Below are positions 22,569 to 34,195 of a stretch of 64,000 bases of DNA, one piece after another. Positions within the stretch are counted from its first letter, which is position 1. Each line of letters begins with the position of its first letter. The DNA comes from Cedecea davisae DSM 4568 (GTDB lineage: Bacteria; Pseudomonadota; Gammaproteobacteria; Enterobacterales; Enterobacteriaceae), in the NCBI RefSeq assembly GCF_000412335.2, contig NZ_KE161030.1, forward strand, positions 1,268,515 through 1,332,514, read 5' to 3'. The notes below the pieces were generated by a model, which ran no database searches, was not told the origin of the DNA, and saw nothing but the letters and a program-made list of their open reading frames with translations. Position numbers and translations under genes: made by a program.

Positions 22569-23324
22569 GGAGCCTTTCAGCCACTGCCAGGCGCGCCCCA
22601 ACGTTTCATAACCCACCCGGTCACTGTGCAACAGCCAGACCGGGGACGGGATAATTCTCTCCCACGGATTAAGCGGGGAGGTTATCGCCAGCTGGTTAGC
22701 CGGAGCGGGAAGCGGGTGCAGCCCTGCGCGGGTAAAGAAGGTCATCGCGCGCGGCAGGTGGGAGGCCGAGGTCACCAGGATAAACGGCTGCTGGCCAATC
22801 AGCTGCGCAACCGCCTGTGCCTCTTCTTCCGTATCTTTTGGCGAGTCCAGGGTGATTATCTCATCTCGTGAAATTCCCAGACTTTCTGCGACTCGTGCCC
22901 CAACTTCCGCCGTACTGACGTTATTGCTCATCGCTCTGGCCCCGGTGAAGATAAGCTTTGCCCCGGGATTCAGATTTTTCAGGCGAATCGCTTCCGTCAG
23001 GCGCGGTAAACTGTTGTTGATAAGGTTGGAGCTGGGTGCCCATTGCGGATTCCACGTATAGCCGCCGCCCAGCACTACGATGTATTTAACATTATCGCCC
23101 TGCTGGCGCGTGGAGTAGGTATCTTCCAGCGGCTTAAGCATCCAGTCCGCAACGGGTTGCAGGCTAATCAGGAACAGAACCAGCCAGCTCGCCGTGAGTA
23201 AGCCCTTTGCGGTTCTCTGCCAGCGGGTAAACCACAGCAGCACAAGGGCAAGGCCCATGGCAAGCAGCAGGAAAGGCAGGGGCAACAGCAGCCCGCCGAT
23301 GAATTTTTTCAGTATAAAAAGCAT
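22548..23324 (-). CDS. elyC: Envelope biogenesis factor ElyC
   Basis: Inner-membrane protein with a DUF218 domain; in E. coli its loss blocks peptidoglycan synthesis at low temperature. Two hydrophobic helices (about 8-30 and 38-58) precede the domain, which shows YIVVLGGGYTWNPQWAPSSN and LVTSASHLPRAM. The start MLFILKKF with AAAGGA upstream gives 258 residues (E. coli 259); 22 further codons upstream are open but not conserved. Convergent and overlapping with ycbJ, divergent from cmoM over 132 bases. Confidence 0.93.
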   Translation of the reverse strand: MLFILKKFIGGLLLPLPFLLLAMGLALVLLWFTRWQRTAKGLLTASWLVLFLISLQPVADWMLKPLEDTYSTRQQGDNVKYIVVLGGGYTWNPQWAPSSNLINNSLPRLTEAIRLKNLNPGAKLIFTGARAMSNNVSTAEVGARVAESLGISRDEIITLDSPKDTEEEAQAVAQLIGQQPFILVTSASHLPRAMTFFTRAGLHPLPAPANQLAITSPLNPWERIIPSPVWLLHSDRVGYETLGRAWQWLKGSSGEPGE

Positions 23325-23456
23325 GAAATTCGGGTCCTTTTTAACCATCCGGCAGCGAAACGCCTGTGATATTACACCAGATGGGTTCATTCTCGCCCCG
23401 GCTGTGCCAAAATAGCGGTTTTGTCAGACGACCTCTTTTGCCACGGAGCTGTACCC

Positions 23457-24233
23457 ATGGGTGACCGCAATTTTGACGATATTGCCGAGAAGTTCTCGCA
23501 CAATATCTATGGCACAACAAAAGGCCAGTTGCGGCAGGAGATTTTGTGGCAGGACTTAGAGGCTTTTCTGGCAACCCAGCCTGAAAAACTGCGGGTGCTC
23601 GACGCGGGCGGTGGGGAAGGCCAGACGGCAACCCGGTTTGCTGAATTAGGCCACCAGGTGCTGCTTTGCGATGTCTCCGCCGGAATGATTGAACGTGCAA
23701 AAATGCTCGCTCAGGAGAAAGGTGTGAGCGACAACATGCATTTTGTACAATCCTCCGCTCAGGACATCGCCCAACATTTGGAAAGCCCGGTTGATCTGAT
23801 ATTGTTTCATGCGGTGCTGGAATGGGTAACCGATCCCCAGGCCGCGTTAAAAGCGCTTTGGGACTGTTTGCGCCCGGGCGGCACTTTGTCGCTAATGTTC
23901 TACAATGCAAACGGCCTGCTGATGCGAAACATGTTCGTGGGTAACTTTGAATATGTGCTGCAGGGCATGAAGAAAAATAAGCGTAAAACCCTTTCGCCCG
24001 ACAATCCGCTGCAGCCAGAACAGGTTTACCACTGGCTGGAGCAAATTGGCTGGCAAATTACCGGTAAAACCGGCGTGCGGGTGTTCCATGATTACCTGCG
24101 AGACAAAAACAAACAACGAGATGGTTTTGACGATTTGCTGACGCTGGAGACGCGTTATTGCCGGCAGGAGCCGTTTATCAGTCTCGGCCGCTATATTCAC
24201 GTAACCGCGTTTAAGCCGCAGAGCCAAGGATAA
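23457..24233 (+). CDS. cmoM: tRNA 5-carboxymethoxyuridine methyltransferase
   Basis: SAM-dependent methyltransferase (formerly SmtA) that methylates cmo5U34 to mcmo5U in tRNA anticodons. The SAM motif VLDAGGGEGQTA and the later LILFHAVLEWV are clear. The start MGDRNFDDIAEKF with GGAG ten bases upstream gives 258 residues (E. coli 261); a TTG 12 codons upstream is unlikely. Three bases separate it from mukF, so it is the first gene of cmoM-mukFEB. Confidence 0.96.
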   Translation: MGDRNFDDIAEKFSHNIYGTTKGQLRQEILWQDLEAFLATQPEKLRVLDAGGGEGQTATRFAELGHQVLLCDVSAGMIERAKMLAQEKGVSDNMHFVQSSAQDIAQHLESPVDLILFHAVLEWVTDPQAALKALWDCLRPGGTLSLMFYNANGLLMRNMFVGNFEYVLQGMKKNKRKTLSPDNPLQPEQVYHWLEQIGWQITGKTGVRVFHDYLRDKNKQRDGFDDLLTLETRYCRQEPFISLGRYIHVTAFKPQSQG

Positions 24234-24236
24234 ATT

Positions 24237-25559
24237 ATGAGTGATTTTTCCCAGACAGTGCCTGAACTGGTTGCCTGGGCCAGGAAAAATGATTTTTCAA
24301 TCTCGCTGCCTACCGAGCGCCTGACGTTTTTGCTGGCGGTTGCCACCTTAAACGGCGAACGCCTCGACGGTGAGCTTAGCGAGGGTGAACTTATTGATGC
24401 GTTTCGCCACGTCAGCGACGGTTTCGAGCAAACCAGCGAAACCATCAACGTGCGCGCCAACAACGCCATCAACGATATGGTGCGCCAGCGCTTGCTTAAC
24501 CGCTTTGTCAGCGAGGTTTCCGAAGGGAATGCCATTTACCGCCTGACGCCGCTGGGCATCGGGATTACCGACTACTACATTCGCCAGCGCGAGTTTTCAA
24601 CGCTGCGCCTCTCTATGCAGCTCTCTATCGTAGCCGGCGAGCTTAAGCGCGCCGCCGATGCGGCGGATGAGGACGGCGATGAGTTCCACTGGCACCGTAA
24701 CGTCTATGCGCCGCTGAAATATTCGGTGGCGGAGATTTTCGACAGCATCGACCTTACGCAGCGCATCATGGACGAGCAGCAGCAGCAGGTGAAGGACGAT
24801 ATTGCCCAGTTGCTGAATAAAGACTGGCGGGCCGCCATCTCCAGCTGTGAACTGCTGCTCTCGGAAACTTCCGGTACGCTGCGCGAACTTCAGGATACGC
24901 TTGAGGCGGCTGGCGACAAACTGCAGGCCAACCTGCTGCGGGTGCAGGACTCAACGATGGGGCGCAACGATCTCCATTTTGTCGACCGCCTGGTGTTCGA
25001 CCTGCAAAGCAAGCTCGACCGCATTATCAGCTGGGGCCAGCAGGCCATCGACCTGTGGATTGGCTATGACCGCCACGTTCACAAGTTTATCCGTACCGCT
25101 ATCGACATGGATAAAAACCGCGTCTTTGCGCAACGCCTGCGCCAGTCGGTGCAGAGCTATTTCGATGCGCCGTGGGCGCTAACCCATTCCAGCGCCGATC
25201 GCCTGCTGGACATGCGTGACGAAGAGATGGCCCTGCGTGACGAAGAGGTCACCGGTGAACTCCCGAACGAACTTGAGTTCGAAGAATTTAACGAAATCCG
25301 CGAACAGCTGGCGGCGCTGATTGAAGCGGCGCTGCAGGTTTACAGAACCAAACAGGTTCCCCTCGATTTGGGCATTGTGGTGCGTGATTATCTTGCGCAG
25401 TACCCGCGCGCGCGGCATTTCGACGTGGCGCGTATTGTCGTGGACCAGGCGGTGCGCCTGGGCGTAGCGGAAGCGGATTTCACAGGATTGCCTGCGAAGT
25501 GGCAAACAATTAACGATTACGGAGCCAAGGTACAGGCGCATGTCATCAACAAATATTGA
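24237..25559 (+). CDS. mukF: Chromosome condensin kleisin MukF
   Basis: Kleisin subunit of the MukBEF condensin that organises and segregates the chromosome. It has 440 residues, exactly as E. coli. The N-terminal winged-helix dimerisation domain, the middle helical part and the C-terminal winged helix that binds MukB are all present by similarity. The 3' end overlaps mukE by 20 bases. Confidence 0.98.
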   Translation: MSDFSQTVPELVAWARKNDFSISLPTERLTFLLAVATLNGERLDGELSEGELIDAFRHVSDGFEQTSETINVRANNAINDMVRQRLLNRFVSEVSEGNAIYRLTPLGIGITDYYIRQREFSTLRLSMQLSIVAGELKRAADAADEDGDEFHWHRNVYAPLKYSVAEIFDSIDLTQRIMDEQQQQVKDDIAQLLNKDWRAAISSCELLLSETSGTLRELQDTLEAAGDKLQANLLRVQDSTMGRNDLHFVDRLVFDLQSKLDRIISWGQQAIDLWIGYDRHVHKFIRTAIDMDKNRVFAQRLRQSVQSYFDAPWALTHSSADRLLDMRDEEMALRDEEVTGELPNELEFEEFNEIREQLAALIEAALQVYRTKQVPLDLGIVVRDYLAQYPRARHFDVARIVVDQAVRLGVAEADFTGLPAKWQTINDYGAKVQAHVINKY

Positions 25560-26256
25560 ACAAGTGATGCCGGTTAAGCTGGCACAGGCGCTGGCCAACC
25601 CACTCTTTCCGGCGCTTGACAGCCAGCTGCGCGCCGGGCGTCATATTGGCCTCGAAGAGCTGGATAATCATGCCTTTTTGATGGACTTCCAGGAGTATCT
25701 GGAAGAGTTCTACGCTCGCTATAACGTTGAGTTGATTCGCGCCCCGGAAGGCTTTTTCTACCTTCGTCCGCGGTCTACCACGCTTATTCCTCGCTCGGTT
25801 CTCTCCGAGCTGGATATGATGGTTGGCAAAATTCTCTGCTACCTCTATCTCAGCCCGGAACGTCTTGCCAATGAGGGGATCTTTACCCAGCAGGAGCTTT
25901 ACGATGAGCTGCTGACGCTGGCGGACGAGAGCAAACTGCTGAAGCTGGTCAACAACCGCTCCACCGGCTCTGACCTCGACCGCCAGAAGCTTCAGGAGAA
26001 GGTGCGCGCGTCATTAACCCGCCTGCGCCGCCTCGGCATGATCTGGTTTATGGGCCACGACAGCAGCAAATTCCGCATTACCGAGTCGGTGTTCCGCTTC
26101 GGTGCCGATGTGCGCAGCGGTGACGATCCGCGTGAAGCTCAGCTACGAATGATTCGCGACGGCGAAGCGATGGCGCTGGAAGCTCGTCTGCAGCTCAATG
26201 ATGAGAGCGATGAGCCGCAGCCCGGCCTGGATAACGCGGAGGATGAACAGGAATGA
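25540..26256 (+). CDS. mukE: Chromosome condensin subunit MukE
   Basis: KITE-type winged-helix partner that dimerises and bridges MukF to MukB. It has 238 residues (E. coli 234). The first 200 residues are nearly the same as E. coli; the acidic C-terminal tail ([19 protein letters not shown]) is longer and variable. Overlaps mukF by 20 bases and mukB by four. Confidence 0.98.
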   Translation: MSSTNIEQVMPVKLAQALANPLFPALDSQLRAGRHIGLEELDNHAFLMDFQEYLEEFYARYNVELIRAPEGFFYLRPRSTTLIPRSVLSELDMMVGKILCYLYLSPERLANEGIFTQQELYDELLTLADESKLLKLVNNRSTGSDLDRQKLQEKVRASLTRLRRLGMIWFMGHDSSKFRITESVFRFGADVRSGDDPREAQLRMIRDGEAMALEARLQLNDESDEPQPGLDNAEDEQE

Positions 26257-29200
26257 TTGAGCGCGGAAAATTTCGCTCGCTGACGCTGGTTAACTGGAAC
26301 GGCTTCTTCGCCCGTACTTTTGACCTTGATGAGCTGGTCACCACGCTTTCCGGCGGTAACGGCGCGGGTAAATCAACCACCATGGCGGCGTTCGTCACGG
26401 CGCTGATCCCGGATTTAACCCTGCTGCACTTCCGTAACACCACCGAAGCAGGGGCCACTTCCGGCTCTCGCGACAAAGGCCTGCACGGTAAGCTGAAGGC
26501 CGGGGTGTGTTACTCAACGCTGGATGTTATCAACTCTCGCCATCAGCGAGTCGTCGTGGGCGTGCGCCTGCAACAGGTCGCAGGTCGTGACCGTAAAGTT
26601 GATATCAAACCGTTCGCTATTCAGGGTTTGCCTTCTTCTATTCAGCCGACCCAGTTGCTGACCGAAACCCTCAACGAGCGCCAGGCGCGCGTGCTCAGCC
26701 TGCAAGAGCTGAAAGATAAAGTTGAAGCTATCGAAGGGGTGCAGTTCAAGCAGTTTAACTCTATCACCGACTACCACTCGCTGATGTTTGACCTGGGTAT
26801 CGTTGCCCGTCGTCTGCGCAGCGCTGCGGACCGCAGCAAGTATTACCGCCTGATTGAGGCTTCGCTGTACGGCGGTATTTCCAGCGCCATTACCCGCTCC
26901 CTGCGCGACTACCTGCTGCCGGAAAACGGCGGCGTGCGTAAGGCCTTCCAGGATATGGAAGCGGCGCTGCGTGAAAACCGCATGACGCTGGAAGCGATTC
27001 GCGTTACCCAGTCCGACCGCGATCTGTTTAAGCATTTGATTTCCGAGGCCACAAACTATGTGGCGGCGGACTATATGCGCCATGCCAACGAGCGACGCAT
27101 CCACCTCGATAAAGCGCTGGAATTCCGCCGTGAGCTGCTGACCAGCCGTCAACAGCTGGCCGCCGAGCAGTACAAGCACGTCGATATGGCGCGCGAGCTT
27201 GGCGAGCACAGCGGTGCTGAAGGCGACCTGGAAACCGATTACCAGGCGGCGAGTGACCACCTGAATCTGGTGCAAACCGCTATCCGCCAGCAGGAGAAAA
27301 TCGAGCGCTACGAAGCGGACCTCGACGAGCTGCAAATTCGCCTTGAAGAGCAAAACGAAATCGTTGCCGAGGCCCACGAACAGCAGGAAGAGAACGAAGC
27401 CCGCGCCGAAGCCGCCGAGCTGGAAGTGGATGAGCTGAAAAGCCAGCTGGCCGATTACCAGCAGGCGCTGGACGTACAGCAAACCCGCGCGATTCAGTAC
27501 CAGCAGGCGCTAAAAGCGCTTGAACGTGCTCGCGAAATTTGCCATCTGCCGGACTTAACCGCCGACAGCGCGGACGAGTGGCTCGACACCTTCAAAGCCA
27601 AAGAAATTGAAGCGACCGACAAGCTGCTCTCCCTCGAACAAAAAATGAGCGTCGCCCAGGCGGCCCAGAGCCAGTTCGAGCAGGCTTACCAACTTGTTAC
27701 GGCCATAGGCGGTGAAGTTAGCCGCAGCGAAGCCTGGGAAACCGCCCGCGAGCTGATTCGCGACAGCAATAACCAGCGCCATCTCGCCGAGCAGGTACAG
27801 CCGCTGCGCATGCGTCTGAACGAGCTTGAGCAGCGCCTGCGCGAACAGCAGGAAGCTGAACGCCTGCTGGCTGATTTCTGTAAGCGCCAGGGCAAACAGT
27901 TTGATCCTGAAGATCTGGAAACGCTGCACGACGAGCTGGAAGAGCGCATCGGTGCGCTACAGCAAACCGTTGCCGATGCCAGCGAACAGCGTATGGCTCT
28001 GCGCCAGGAGCTGGAACAGCTGCAGGCGAGCATTAAAACGCTGAACCTGCGCGCCCCAAGATGGATTGCGGCGCAAACCAGCCTGACTCAGCTGTGCGAG
28101 CAGAGCAACGAACAGTTTGAAACCAGCCAGCAAGTTACTGAATACATGCAGCAACTGCTGGAGCGCGAACGCGAGTCTACCGTTGAGCGTGACGAAGTCG
28201 GGGCGCGTAAACGAGCCATCGACGAAGAAATTGAGCGCCTGAGCCAGCCGGGCGGGGCAGAAGACCCGCGCCTGAATGCTCTGGCAGAACGTTTCGGCGG
28301 CGTACTGCTGTCCGAAATTTATGATGATATCGGCCTCGAAGATGCGCCGTACTTCTCGGCGCTTTATGGTCCGTCGCGTCACGCTATCGTGGTGCCTGAC
28401 CTGTCGCTGGTGCGCGAACAGCTGGAAAATCTTGAAGATTGCCCGGAAGACCTTTACCTGATTGAAGGTGACCCGTCTTCGTTCGATGACAGCGTGTTTA
28501 CCGTGGAAGATATGGGCGCGGCCGTTCTGGTGAAAACCGCCGAACGCCAGTGGCGTTATTCTCGCCTGCCGGAGCTGCCGCTGTTTGGCCGCGCCGCGCG
28601 TGAAAACCGCCTGGAATCGCTGCACAGCGAGCGTGAATCACTTTCCGAACGCTTTGCTACGCTCTCCTTCGACGTGCAGAAAAACCAGCGTCTGCATCAG
28701 TCATTCAGCCGCTTTATCGGCCAGCATCTTGGCGTAGCGTTTGAAGCTGACCCGGAAGCTGAAATTCGCCAGCTCAACAGCCGCCGCGGCGAAATTGAGC
28801 GTGCTATCAGCAACCATGAGAACGACAACCAGCAGCAGCGCCAGCAGTTCGATCTGGCGAAAGAGGGCGTGGCCCAGCTTAACCGCCTGCTGCCGCGCAT
28901 TAGCCTGCTGAATGACGAAACGCTGGCCGACCGCTGCGACGAGATCCGCGAACATCTGGACGAAGCCGAAGAATCTGCCCGCTTTATCCAGCAGCACGGC
29001 AACCAGCTTATCAAGCTGGAGGCTATCGCCAGCGTATTGCAGAGCGACCCTGAACAGTTCGATCAGCTGAAAGATGATTATGCCCACGCCCAGCAGATGC
29101 AGCGTGATGCCCGCCAGCGTGCCTTCGCCCTTACCGAAGTGGTGCAGCGCCGCGCCCACTTCAGCTACAGCGACTCTGCCGCCATGCTGGACGGCAACAG

Positions 29201-30716
29201 CGATCTTAACGAGAAGCTGCGCCAGCGCCTGGAACAGGCTGAAGCGGAGCGTACCCGTTCACGCGAAGCCCTGCGTCAGCATGCTCAACAGCTGGGCCAG
29301 TACAGCCAACTGATGGCGTCGTTAAAAAGCTCGTTTGATACTAAAAAAGAGCTGCTTACCGACCTGCATAAAGAGCTACAGGATATCGGCGTTCGCGCAG
29401 ATGCCGGAGCAGAGGAAAGGGCGCGTGCGCGCCGCGATGAGCTGCATACCGCTCTGAGCACCAACCGTTCACGCCGCAACCAGCTTGAGAAACAGCTGAC
29501 CTACTGCGAAGCGGAAATGAACAACCTGACCCGCAAACTGAAGCAGCTTGAGCGCAATTACTTTGAAATGCGCGAGCAGGTTGTGACGGCGAAAGCCGGA
29601 TGGTGCGCGGTGATGCGTATGGTGAAAGATAACGGCGTTGAGCGCCGCCTGCACCGCCGCGAGCTGGCCTATCTTTCCGGCGACGAACTGCGTTCCATGT
29701 CGGATAAGGCACTGGGCGCCCTGCGCCTCGCGGTTGCGGATAACGAACACCTGCGCGACGTGCTGCGTATGTCGGAAGATCCGAAGCGACCTGAACGTAA
29801 GATCCAGTTCTTTGTCGCCGTCTACCAGCACCTGCGCGAGCGTATCCGCCAGGATATCATCCGCACGGACGACCCGGTTGAAGCCATCGAGCAGATGGAA
29901 ATCGAGCTGAGCCGCCTGACGGAAGAGCTGACCTCGCGTGAGCAGAAGCTGGCTATCAGCTCCCGAAGCGTGGCGAACATCATTCGTAAAACCATTCAGC
30001 GCGAGCAGAACCGTATTCGCATGCTCAACCAGGGCCTGCAAAGCGTTTCCTTCGGCCAGGTTAAAAGCGTTCGTCTTAACGTCAACGTGCGTGAGGCTCA
30101 CGCTACGCTGCTGAACGTACTTTCCGAACAGCATGAGCAGCATCAGGACTTGTTTAACAGCAATCGCCTGACCTTCTCCGAAGCGCTGGCGAAGCTGTAC
30201 CAGCGCCTGAACCCGCAAATTGATATGGGGCAGCGCACGCCGCAAACCATCGGCGAAGAGCTGCTGGACTACCGCAACTATCTGGAAATGGAAGTTGAGG
30301 TTAACCGCGGCTCCGACGGCTGGCTGCGTGCGGAGAGCGGGGCGCTTTCTACCGGGGAAGCTATCGGCACCGGGATGTCCATCCTGGTGATGGTTGTGCA
30401 AAGCTGGGAAGACGAATCTCACCGCCTGCGCGGGAAAGATATTTCGCCTTGCCGCCTGCTGTTCCTCGACGAAGCTGCGCGTCTGGATGCCAAGTCCATC
30501 GCCACGCTGTTCGAGCTGTGCGAGCGTCTGGAAATGCAATTAATCATTGCCGCACCGGAGAACATCAGCCCTGAAAAAGGGACGACCTACAAGCTGGTGC
30601 GTAAGGTGTTCCAGAACAGCGAGCATGTTCACGTTGTGGGCCTGCGCGGTTTCGCGGCGCCGGTCCTGCCTGAACCGGTGCCGGAGTCTGAGTCCGGAAC
30701 GGCGGATGCATCATAA
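26253..30716 (+). CDS. mukB: SMC-like condensin ATPase MukB
   Basis: Motor of MukBEF, 1,487 residues (E. coli 1,486). The N-terminal head has Walker [10 protein letters not shown] (about 34-42). Two long coiled-coil arms rich in Glu, Gln, Arg and Ala (about 330-640 and 800-1,120) flank the hinge (about 645-800), which in E. coli binds topoisomerase IV. The C-terminal head carries the signature [14 protein letters not shown] and Walker [12 protein letters not shown]. The four-base ATGA overlap with mukE couples translation. Confidence 0.99.
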   Translation: MIERGKFRSLTLVNWNGFFARTFDLDELVTTLSGGNGAGKSTTMAAFVTALIPDLTLLHFRNTTEAGATSGSRDKGLHGKLKAGVCYSTLDVINSRHQRVVVGVRLQQVAGRDRKVDIKPFAIQGLPSSIQPTQLLTETLNERQARVLSLQELKDKVEAIEGVQFKQFNSITDYHSLMFDLGIVARRLRSAADRSKYYRLIEASLYGGISSAITRSLRDYLLPENGGVRKAFQDMEAALRENRMTLEAIRVTQSDRDLFKHLISEATNYVAADYMRHANERRIHLDKALEFRRELLTSRQQLAAEQYKHVDMARELGEHSGAEGDLETDYQAASDHLNLVQTAIRQQEKIERYEADLDELQIRLEEQNEIVAEAHEQQEENEARAEAAELEVDELKSQLADYQQALDVQQTRAIQYQQALKALERAREICHLPDLTADSADEWLDTFKAKEIEATDKLLSLEQKMSVAQAAQSQFEQAYQLVTAIGGEVSRSEAWETARELIRDSNNQRHLAEQVQPLRMRLNELEQRLREQQEAERLLADFCKRQGKQFDPEDLETLHDELEERIGALQQTVADASEQRMALRQELEQLQASIKTLNLRAPRWIAAQTSLTQLCEQSNEQFETSQQVTEYMQQLLERERESTVERDEVGARKRAIDEEIERLSQPGGAEDPRLNALAERFGGVLLSEIYDDIGLEDAPYFSALYGPSRHAIVVPDLSLVREQLENLEDCPEDLYLIEGDPSSFDDSVFTVEDMGAAVLVKTAERQWRYSRLPELPLFGRAARENRLESLHSERESLSERFATLSFDVQKNQRLHQSFSRFIGQHLGVAFEADPEAEIRQLNSRRGEIERAISNHENDNQQQRQQFDLAKEGVAQLNRLLPRISLLNDETLADRCDEIREHLDEAEESARFIQQHGNQLIKLEAIASVLQSDPEQFDQLKDDYAHAQQMQRDARQRAFALTEVVQRRAHFSYSDSAAMLDGNSDLNEKLRQRLEQAEAERTRSREALRQHAQQLGQYSQLMASLKSSFDTKKELLTDLHKELQDIGVRADAGAEERARARRDELHTALSTNRSRRNQLEKQLTYCEAEMNNLTRKLKQLERNYFEMREQVVTAKAGWCAVMRMVKDNGVERRLHRRELAYLSGDELRSMSDKALGALRLAVADNEHLRDVLRMSEDPKRPERKIQFFVAVYQHLRERIRQDIIRTDDPVEAIEQMEIELSRLTEELTSREQKLAISSRSVANIIRKTIQREQNRIRMLNQGLQSVSFGQVKSVRLNVNVREAHATLLNVLSEQHEQHQDLFNSNRLTFSEALAKLYQRLNPQIDMGQRTPQTIGEELLDYRNYLEMEVEVNRGSDGWLRAESGALSTGEAIGTGMSILVMVVQSWEDESHRLRGKDISPCRLLFLDEAARLDAKSIATLFELCERLEMQLIIAAPENISPEKGTTYKLVRKVFQNSEHVHVVGLRGFAAPVLPEPVPESESGTADAS

Positions 30717-30721
30717 AAACG

Positions 30722-30747
30722 AAGCGGGCTAAGGCCCGCTTTTTTAT
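30722..30747 (+). terminator. Terminator of cmoM-mukFEB
   Basis: AAGCGGGC/GCCCGCTT stem with TAAG loop and a six-T tail, just after the mukB stop. Confidence 0.95.
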
Positions 30748-30876
30748 TGGGCCGAAGAGTCTTAATCTTTAATATTCTTTACATTTTGTCAGGCAAATGG
30801 TTTTTACTGTTTATATACTAGTGGTAAATACTTCCCGCCTTTGACGGTGAGCACAGTGATAAACAGGGGGCAAGGG

Positions 30877-32715
30877 ATGTTGCTGGAAAAAGTAAAACGT
30901 TTTCGATTGTCGGCGGTGGCTTACTGCCTGGCACTCAGTTTCGCTCCGCTGTTTACGGCGCAGGCCGACGAGCCTGCCGTGGTTCCGTCCGATAGCTCGG
31001 CTTTTCAAACCGACCGGCCAACGGAGCTGAATCAGCCTTTAGCGCAGTCTACGGCAACGGCGACAATGGCCGGCACGCTGCCAACTAATACTCCTGGCAT
31101 GTCTGCCGCGCAAAGCCGTTCGCAGCTTAGCGCCGGGCTGCCTGCGGGCTACACGCCGGTTTACCTCAACGCGCTCTCGGCTTTTTATGCCGCCCGGGAC
31201 ATGAAACCCATGTGGGAAAATCGCGATGCGGTTAAAGCCTTCCAGCAGCAACTGGCGGAAGTGGCAATCGCGGGTATCCAGCCGCAGTTTAACCAGTGGG
31301 TAGAGTTGCTGACCGATCCTGCCGTTAGCGGCATGGCACGCGACGTGGTGCTTTCCGACGCCATGATGGGCTACCTGCAATTCGTCTCCGGGATCCCGGT
31401 TGACGGCAATCGCTGGCTTTACAGCACCACGCCGTACAAATTAAAAACGCCTCCGCTGTCGGTGATTAATCAGTGGCAGGTCGCTATCGACCAGGGCTCG
31501 CTGGTCAACTTTATCGGTACTCTTGCACCTCAACACCCTCAATATGCGCAGCTGCATCAGTCTTTAATCCACCTGCTGGCCGATACCCGTCCGTGGCCGC
31601 AAATGACCGGCAAAGAGACCCTGAGGCCGGGGCAGTGGAGTAATGATGTTGGCGCGCTGAGGGAGATTCTGGCCCGCACCGGCATGCTGCAGGCTCAGTC
31701 TTCGGGGAACGTGGGCACGCTGGCCGAAGTGACGGTAAGCCCCTCTGCGATAAATGTGGATGAGCCAGCCGCAGCGGCCGGTAAGAAAAAACCGCAGGCC
31801 GCCCGCGGTGTTTACGATCGTAGCCTTGTGGAAGGGGTTAAACGCTTCCAGCAGTGGCAGGGGCTCGGATCTGACGGGGCCATTGGGCAGCTCACCCGCG
31901 ACTGGCTGAACGTGACGCCACAGCAGCGTGCCTCGCTGGTGGCGCTGAACATTCAACGCTTGCGCCTGCTGCCGGATAAGCTTGATACCGGCATTATGGT
32001 GAACATCCCCAACTATTCGCTGGTTTACTATCTGAACGGCAATGAAGCCCTGGCTTCACGGGTTATTGTTGGCCGTCCGGATCGCAAAACCCCGATGATG
32101 AGCAGCGCGCTGAATAACGTAGTGGTCAACCCGCCGTGGAACGTGCCGCCGACTCTGGCGCGCAAAGATCTCCTGCCGAAGGTGCGGCAGGACCCGGCTT
32201 ATCTGGAGCGACATGGCTATAGCGTGATTCGCGGCTGGAGCAATAATGCCGAAACAATCGACCCGTGGCGCGTGGACTGGGCGACGATTACCGAAAGTAA
32301 TCTGCCGTTCCGTTTCCAGCAAAAGCCGGGGACGCAAAACTCGCTTGGCCGCTATAAGTTCAACATGCCAAGCTCGGATGCCATCTACCTGCACGACACG
32401 CCAAACCATAACCTGTTCCAGAAAGAGGCCAGGGCGCTAAGCTCCGGCTGTGTGCGGGTGAATAAAGCGTCTGAACTGGCTAATATGCTGCTGCAGGATG
32501 CAGGCTGGAATGACTCGCGCATTTCAAGCACGCTTCAGGAAGGCAACACCAAATACGTGAACATCCGCCATAACATCCCGGTTAACCTTTATTACCTGAC
32601 GGCGTTTGTCGGAAAAGATGGCCGCACCGAGTTTCGTACAGATATTTACAATTATGATCTCACCGCGCGATCTGGCGCACAAAACCTCGCAAAAGCCGGT
32701 TTATTAATCCGCTAA
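30877..32715 (+). CDS. ldtD: L,D-transpeptidase LdtD (YcbB)
   Basis: Periplasmic enzyme that forms 3-3 (mDAP-mDAP) peptidoglycan cross-links and can bypass penicillin-binding proteins. An N-terminal signal (about 1-30, ending FTAQA) is followed by a low-complexity linker, a peptidoglycan-binding-like repeat ([17 protein letters not shown]) and the YkuD catalytic domain. The motif [10 protein letters not shown] and SSGCVRVN contain the catalytic cysteine, C525. ATG 30877 with CAAGGG upstream gives 612 residues (E. coli 615). A TATACT box (30814-30819) may be its -10. The next gene, mepK, cuts the bond this enzyme makes. Confidence 0.97.
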   Translation: MLLEKVKRFRLSAVAYCLALSFAPLFTAQADEPAVVPSDSSAFQTDRPTELNQPLAQSTATATMAGTLPTNTPGMSAAQSRSQLSAGLPAGYTPVYLNALSAFYAARDMKPMWENRDAVKAFQQQLAEVAIAGIQPQFNQWVELLTDPAVSGMARDVVLSDAMMGYLQFVSGIPVDGNRWLYSTTPYKLKTPPLSVINQWQVAIDQGSLVNFIGTLAPQHPQYAQLHQSLIHLLADTRPWPQMTGKETLRPGQWSNDVGALREILARTGMLQAQSSGNVGTLAEVTVSPSAINVDEPAAAAGKKKPQAARGVYDRSLVEGVKRFQQWQGLGSDGAIGQLTRDWLNVTPQQRASLVALNIQRLRLLPDKLDTGIMVNIPNYSLVYYLNGNEALASRVIVGRPDRKTPMMSSALNNVVVNPPWNVPPTLARKDLLPKVRQDPAYLERHGYSVIRGWSNNAETIDPWRVDWATITESNLPFRFQQKPGTQNSLGRYKFNMPSSDAIYLHDTPNHNLFQKEARALSSGCVRVNKASELANMLLQDAGWNDSRISSTLQEGNTKYVNIRHNIPVNLYYLTAFVGKDGRTEFRTDIYNYDLTARSGAQNLAKAGLLIR

Positions 32716-32755
32716 GCGCAACATTTCCAATGAATTAGTGGTCGTATAAAGTGTA

Positions 32756-32802
32756 AAACCCAGCCGGGCTCGCTACAGAGCCCGCTATTGCTGGGTTTTA
32801 TC
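32756..32802 (+). terminator. Terminator of ldtD
   Basis: Outer stem AAAACCCAGC/GCTGGGTTTT encloses an inner hairpin GGGCTC/GAGCCC. The tail is short (TTTTATC), but the nested stem is strong. Confidence 0.8.
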
Positions 32803-32899
32803 GCGCCTTGACTCACCGGATGCGGGCAGTTATGGTGCGTGGCAGTGCGCAAAAAGTGCATATTAAACCATCAATTTATTACTTGTAGACCTGGATATC

Positions 32900-33448
32900 A
32901 TGGACAAATTTGACGCTAATCGCCGCAAGCTACTGGCTTTGGGAGGCGTGGCTTTCGGTGCCGCTCTCATGCCTTTGCCGTCGTTTGCCACCCTCTCGAC
33001 GCCACGCCCGCGTATTTTGACTCTCAATAATCTGCATACCGGAGAGTCACTGAAAGCCGAGTTTTTTGACGGCAGAGGCTATATTCAGGATGAATTAGCA
33101 AGACTTAACCATTTCTTCCGGGATTACCGGGCGAACAAGATAAAATCCATCGATCCCTCGCTGTTTGACCAGCTTTACCGCCTGCAGGGGCTGCTGGGCA
33201 CCAACAAGCCGGTGCAGCTGATTTCCGGCTACCGCTCTGTTGATACCAATAATGAACTGCGCGCCCACAGCCGCGGTGTGGCGAAGAAAAGCTACCACAC
33301 TAAAGGCCAGGCGATGGACTTCCATATTGAAGGGGTTTCGTTAAGTAATATTCGCAAAGCAGCATTATCTATGCGCGCAGGTGGTGTAGGATACTACCCC
33401 AGCAGCGACTTTGTGCATATTGATACCGGGCCGGTAAGGCACTGGTAA
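32900..33448 (+). CDS. mepK: Murein endopeptidase MepK (YcbK)
   Basis: Peptidase M15-type enzyme; the E. coli protein cleaves 3-3 peptidoglycan cross-links. It has 182 residues as in E. coli. The N-terminus NRRKLLALGGVAFGAAL is a twin-arginine signal (R8-R9), in keeping with YcbK as a Tat substrate. Metal ligands are H133 and D140 (SYHTKGQAMDFH) and H173 (DFVHIDTG). It lies 184 bases after ldtD behind a terminator, so it has its own promoter. Confidence 0.96.
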   Translation: MDKFDANRRKLLALGGVAFGAALMPLPSFATLSTPRPRILTLNNLHTGESLKAEFFDGRGYIQDELARLNHFFRDYRANKIKSIDPSLFDQLYRLQGLLGTNKPVQLISGYRSVDTNNELRAHSRGVAKKSYHTKGQAMDFHIEGVSLSNIRKAALSMRAGGVGYYPSSDFVHIDTGPVRHW

Positions 33449-33488
33449 AACAACGGAATCCGGCTTTTGTTGCCGGTAATGGAGCAGC

Positions 33489-34136
33489 ATGAACTATCAC
33501 ATTATTCCGGTTACGGCTTTTGCCCAGAACTGTTCTTTAATTTGGTGCGAGGAAACGCAGCAGGCCGCGCTGGTGGACCCGGGTGGCGATGCGGCACGCA
33601 TCAAGCAGGAAGTGGCGCAAAAAGGCGTAAAGGTCAGCCAGATATTACTGACCCACGGCCACCTTGACCACGTAGGCGCGGCGGCAGAGCTGGCTGCGGA
33701 CTACGGCGTGCCGGTTATTGGCCCGGAAAAAGAAGATGAGTTCTGGCTGCAGGGACTGCCGCAGCAAAGCCGGATGTTTGGCCTCGACGAGTGTCAGCCT
33801 CTGACGCCTGACCGTTGGCTAAGCGAAGGTGAGAGCGTGTCCGTGGGGAATGTCACCTTGCAGGTGCTGCATTGCCCGGGGCATACGCCAGGCCATATCG
33901 TATTCTTCGATGAGGCTTCCCGCCTGCTGGTTTCCGGCGATGTCATTTTTAAAGGCGGAGTAGGGCGCAGCGACTTCCCGCGTGGCGACCATGCGGCGCT
34001 GATTGACTCAATCAAGCGCAAACTGCTGCCGCTGGGTGATGATGTGACCTTTATCCCCGGCCATGGCCCAATGTCTACTCTGGGCTACGAGCGTCTGAAT
34101 AACCCGTTCTTACAGGACGAAATGCCGGTCTGGTAA
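33489..34136 (+). CDS. ycbL: Glyoxalase II-like metallohydrolase YcbL
   Basis: Type II metallo-beta-lactamase-fold hydrolase, 215 residues. The metal motif THGHLDHVG gives H56, H58, D60 and H61, followed by [14 protein letters not shown] and PGHGP. The Salmonella ortholog has glyoxalase II activity; the physiological substrate is not settled. GGAG lies about 10 bases before the ATG. It is 40 bases downstream of mepK and may be co-transcribed. It is convergent with aspC. Confidence 0.95.
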   Translation: MNYHIIPVTAFAQNCSLIWCEETQQAALVDPGGDAARIKQEVAQKGVKVSQILLTHGHLDHVGAAAELAADYGVPVIGPEKEDEFWLQGLPQQSRMFGLDECQPLTPDRWLSEGESVSVGNVTLQVLHCPGHTPGHIVFFDEASRLLVSGDVIFKGGVGRSDFPRGDHAALIDSIKRKLLPLGDDVTFIPGHGPMSTLGYERLNNPFLQDEMPVW

Positions 34137-34154
34137 TTCGTTTCTCTGCAAAAC

Positions 34155-34182
34155 AAAAAGAGCCGCGATTGCGGCTCTTTTG
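34155..34182. terminator. Bidirectional terminator between ycbL and aspC
   Basis: AAAAGAGCCGC/GCGGCTCTTTT with GATT loop. T-runs on both strands let it end the convergent ycbL and aspC transcripts. Confidence 0.9.
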
Positions 34183-34195
34183 CTATCTGCTGCTC

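Noticed and set aside
29469-30539. 356-codon open frame opposite mukB
   Set aside because: Antisense to the conserved C-terminal head of MukB; no ribosome-binding site and no recognisable protein.
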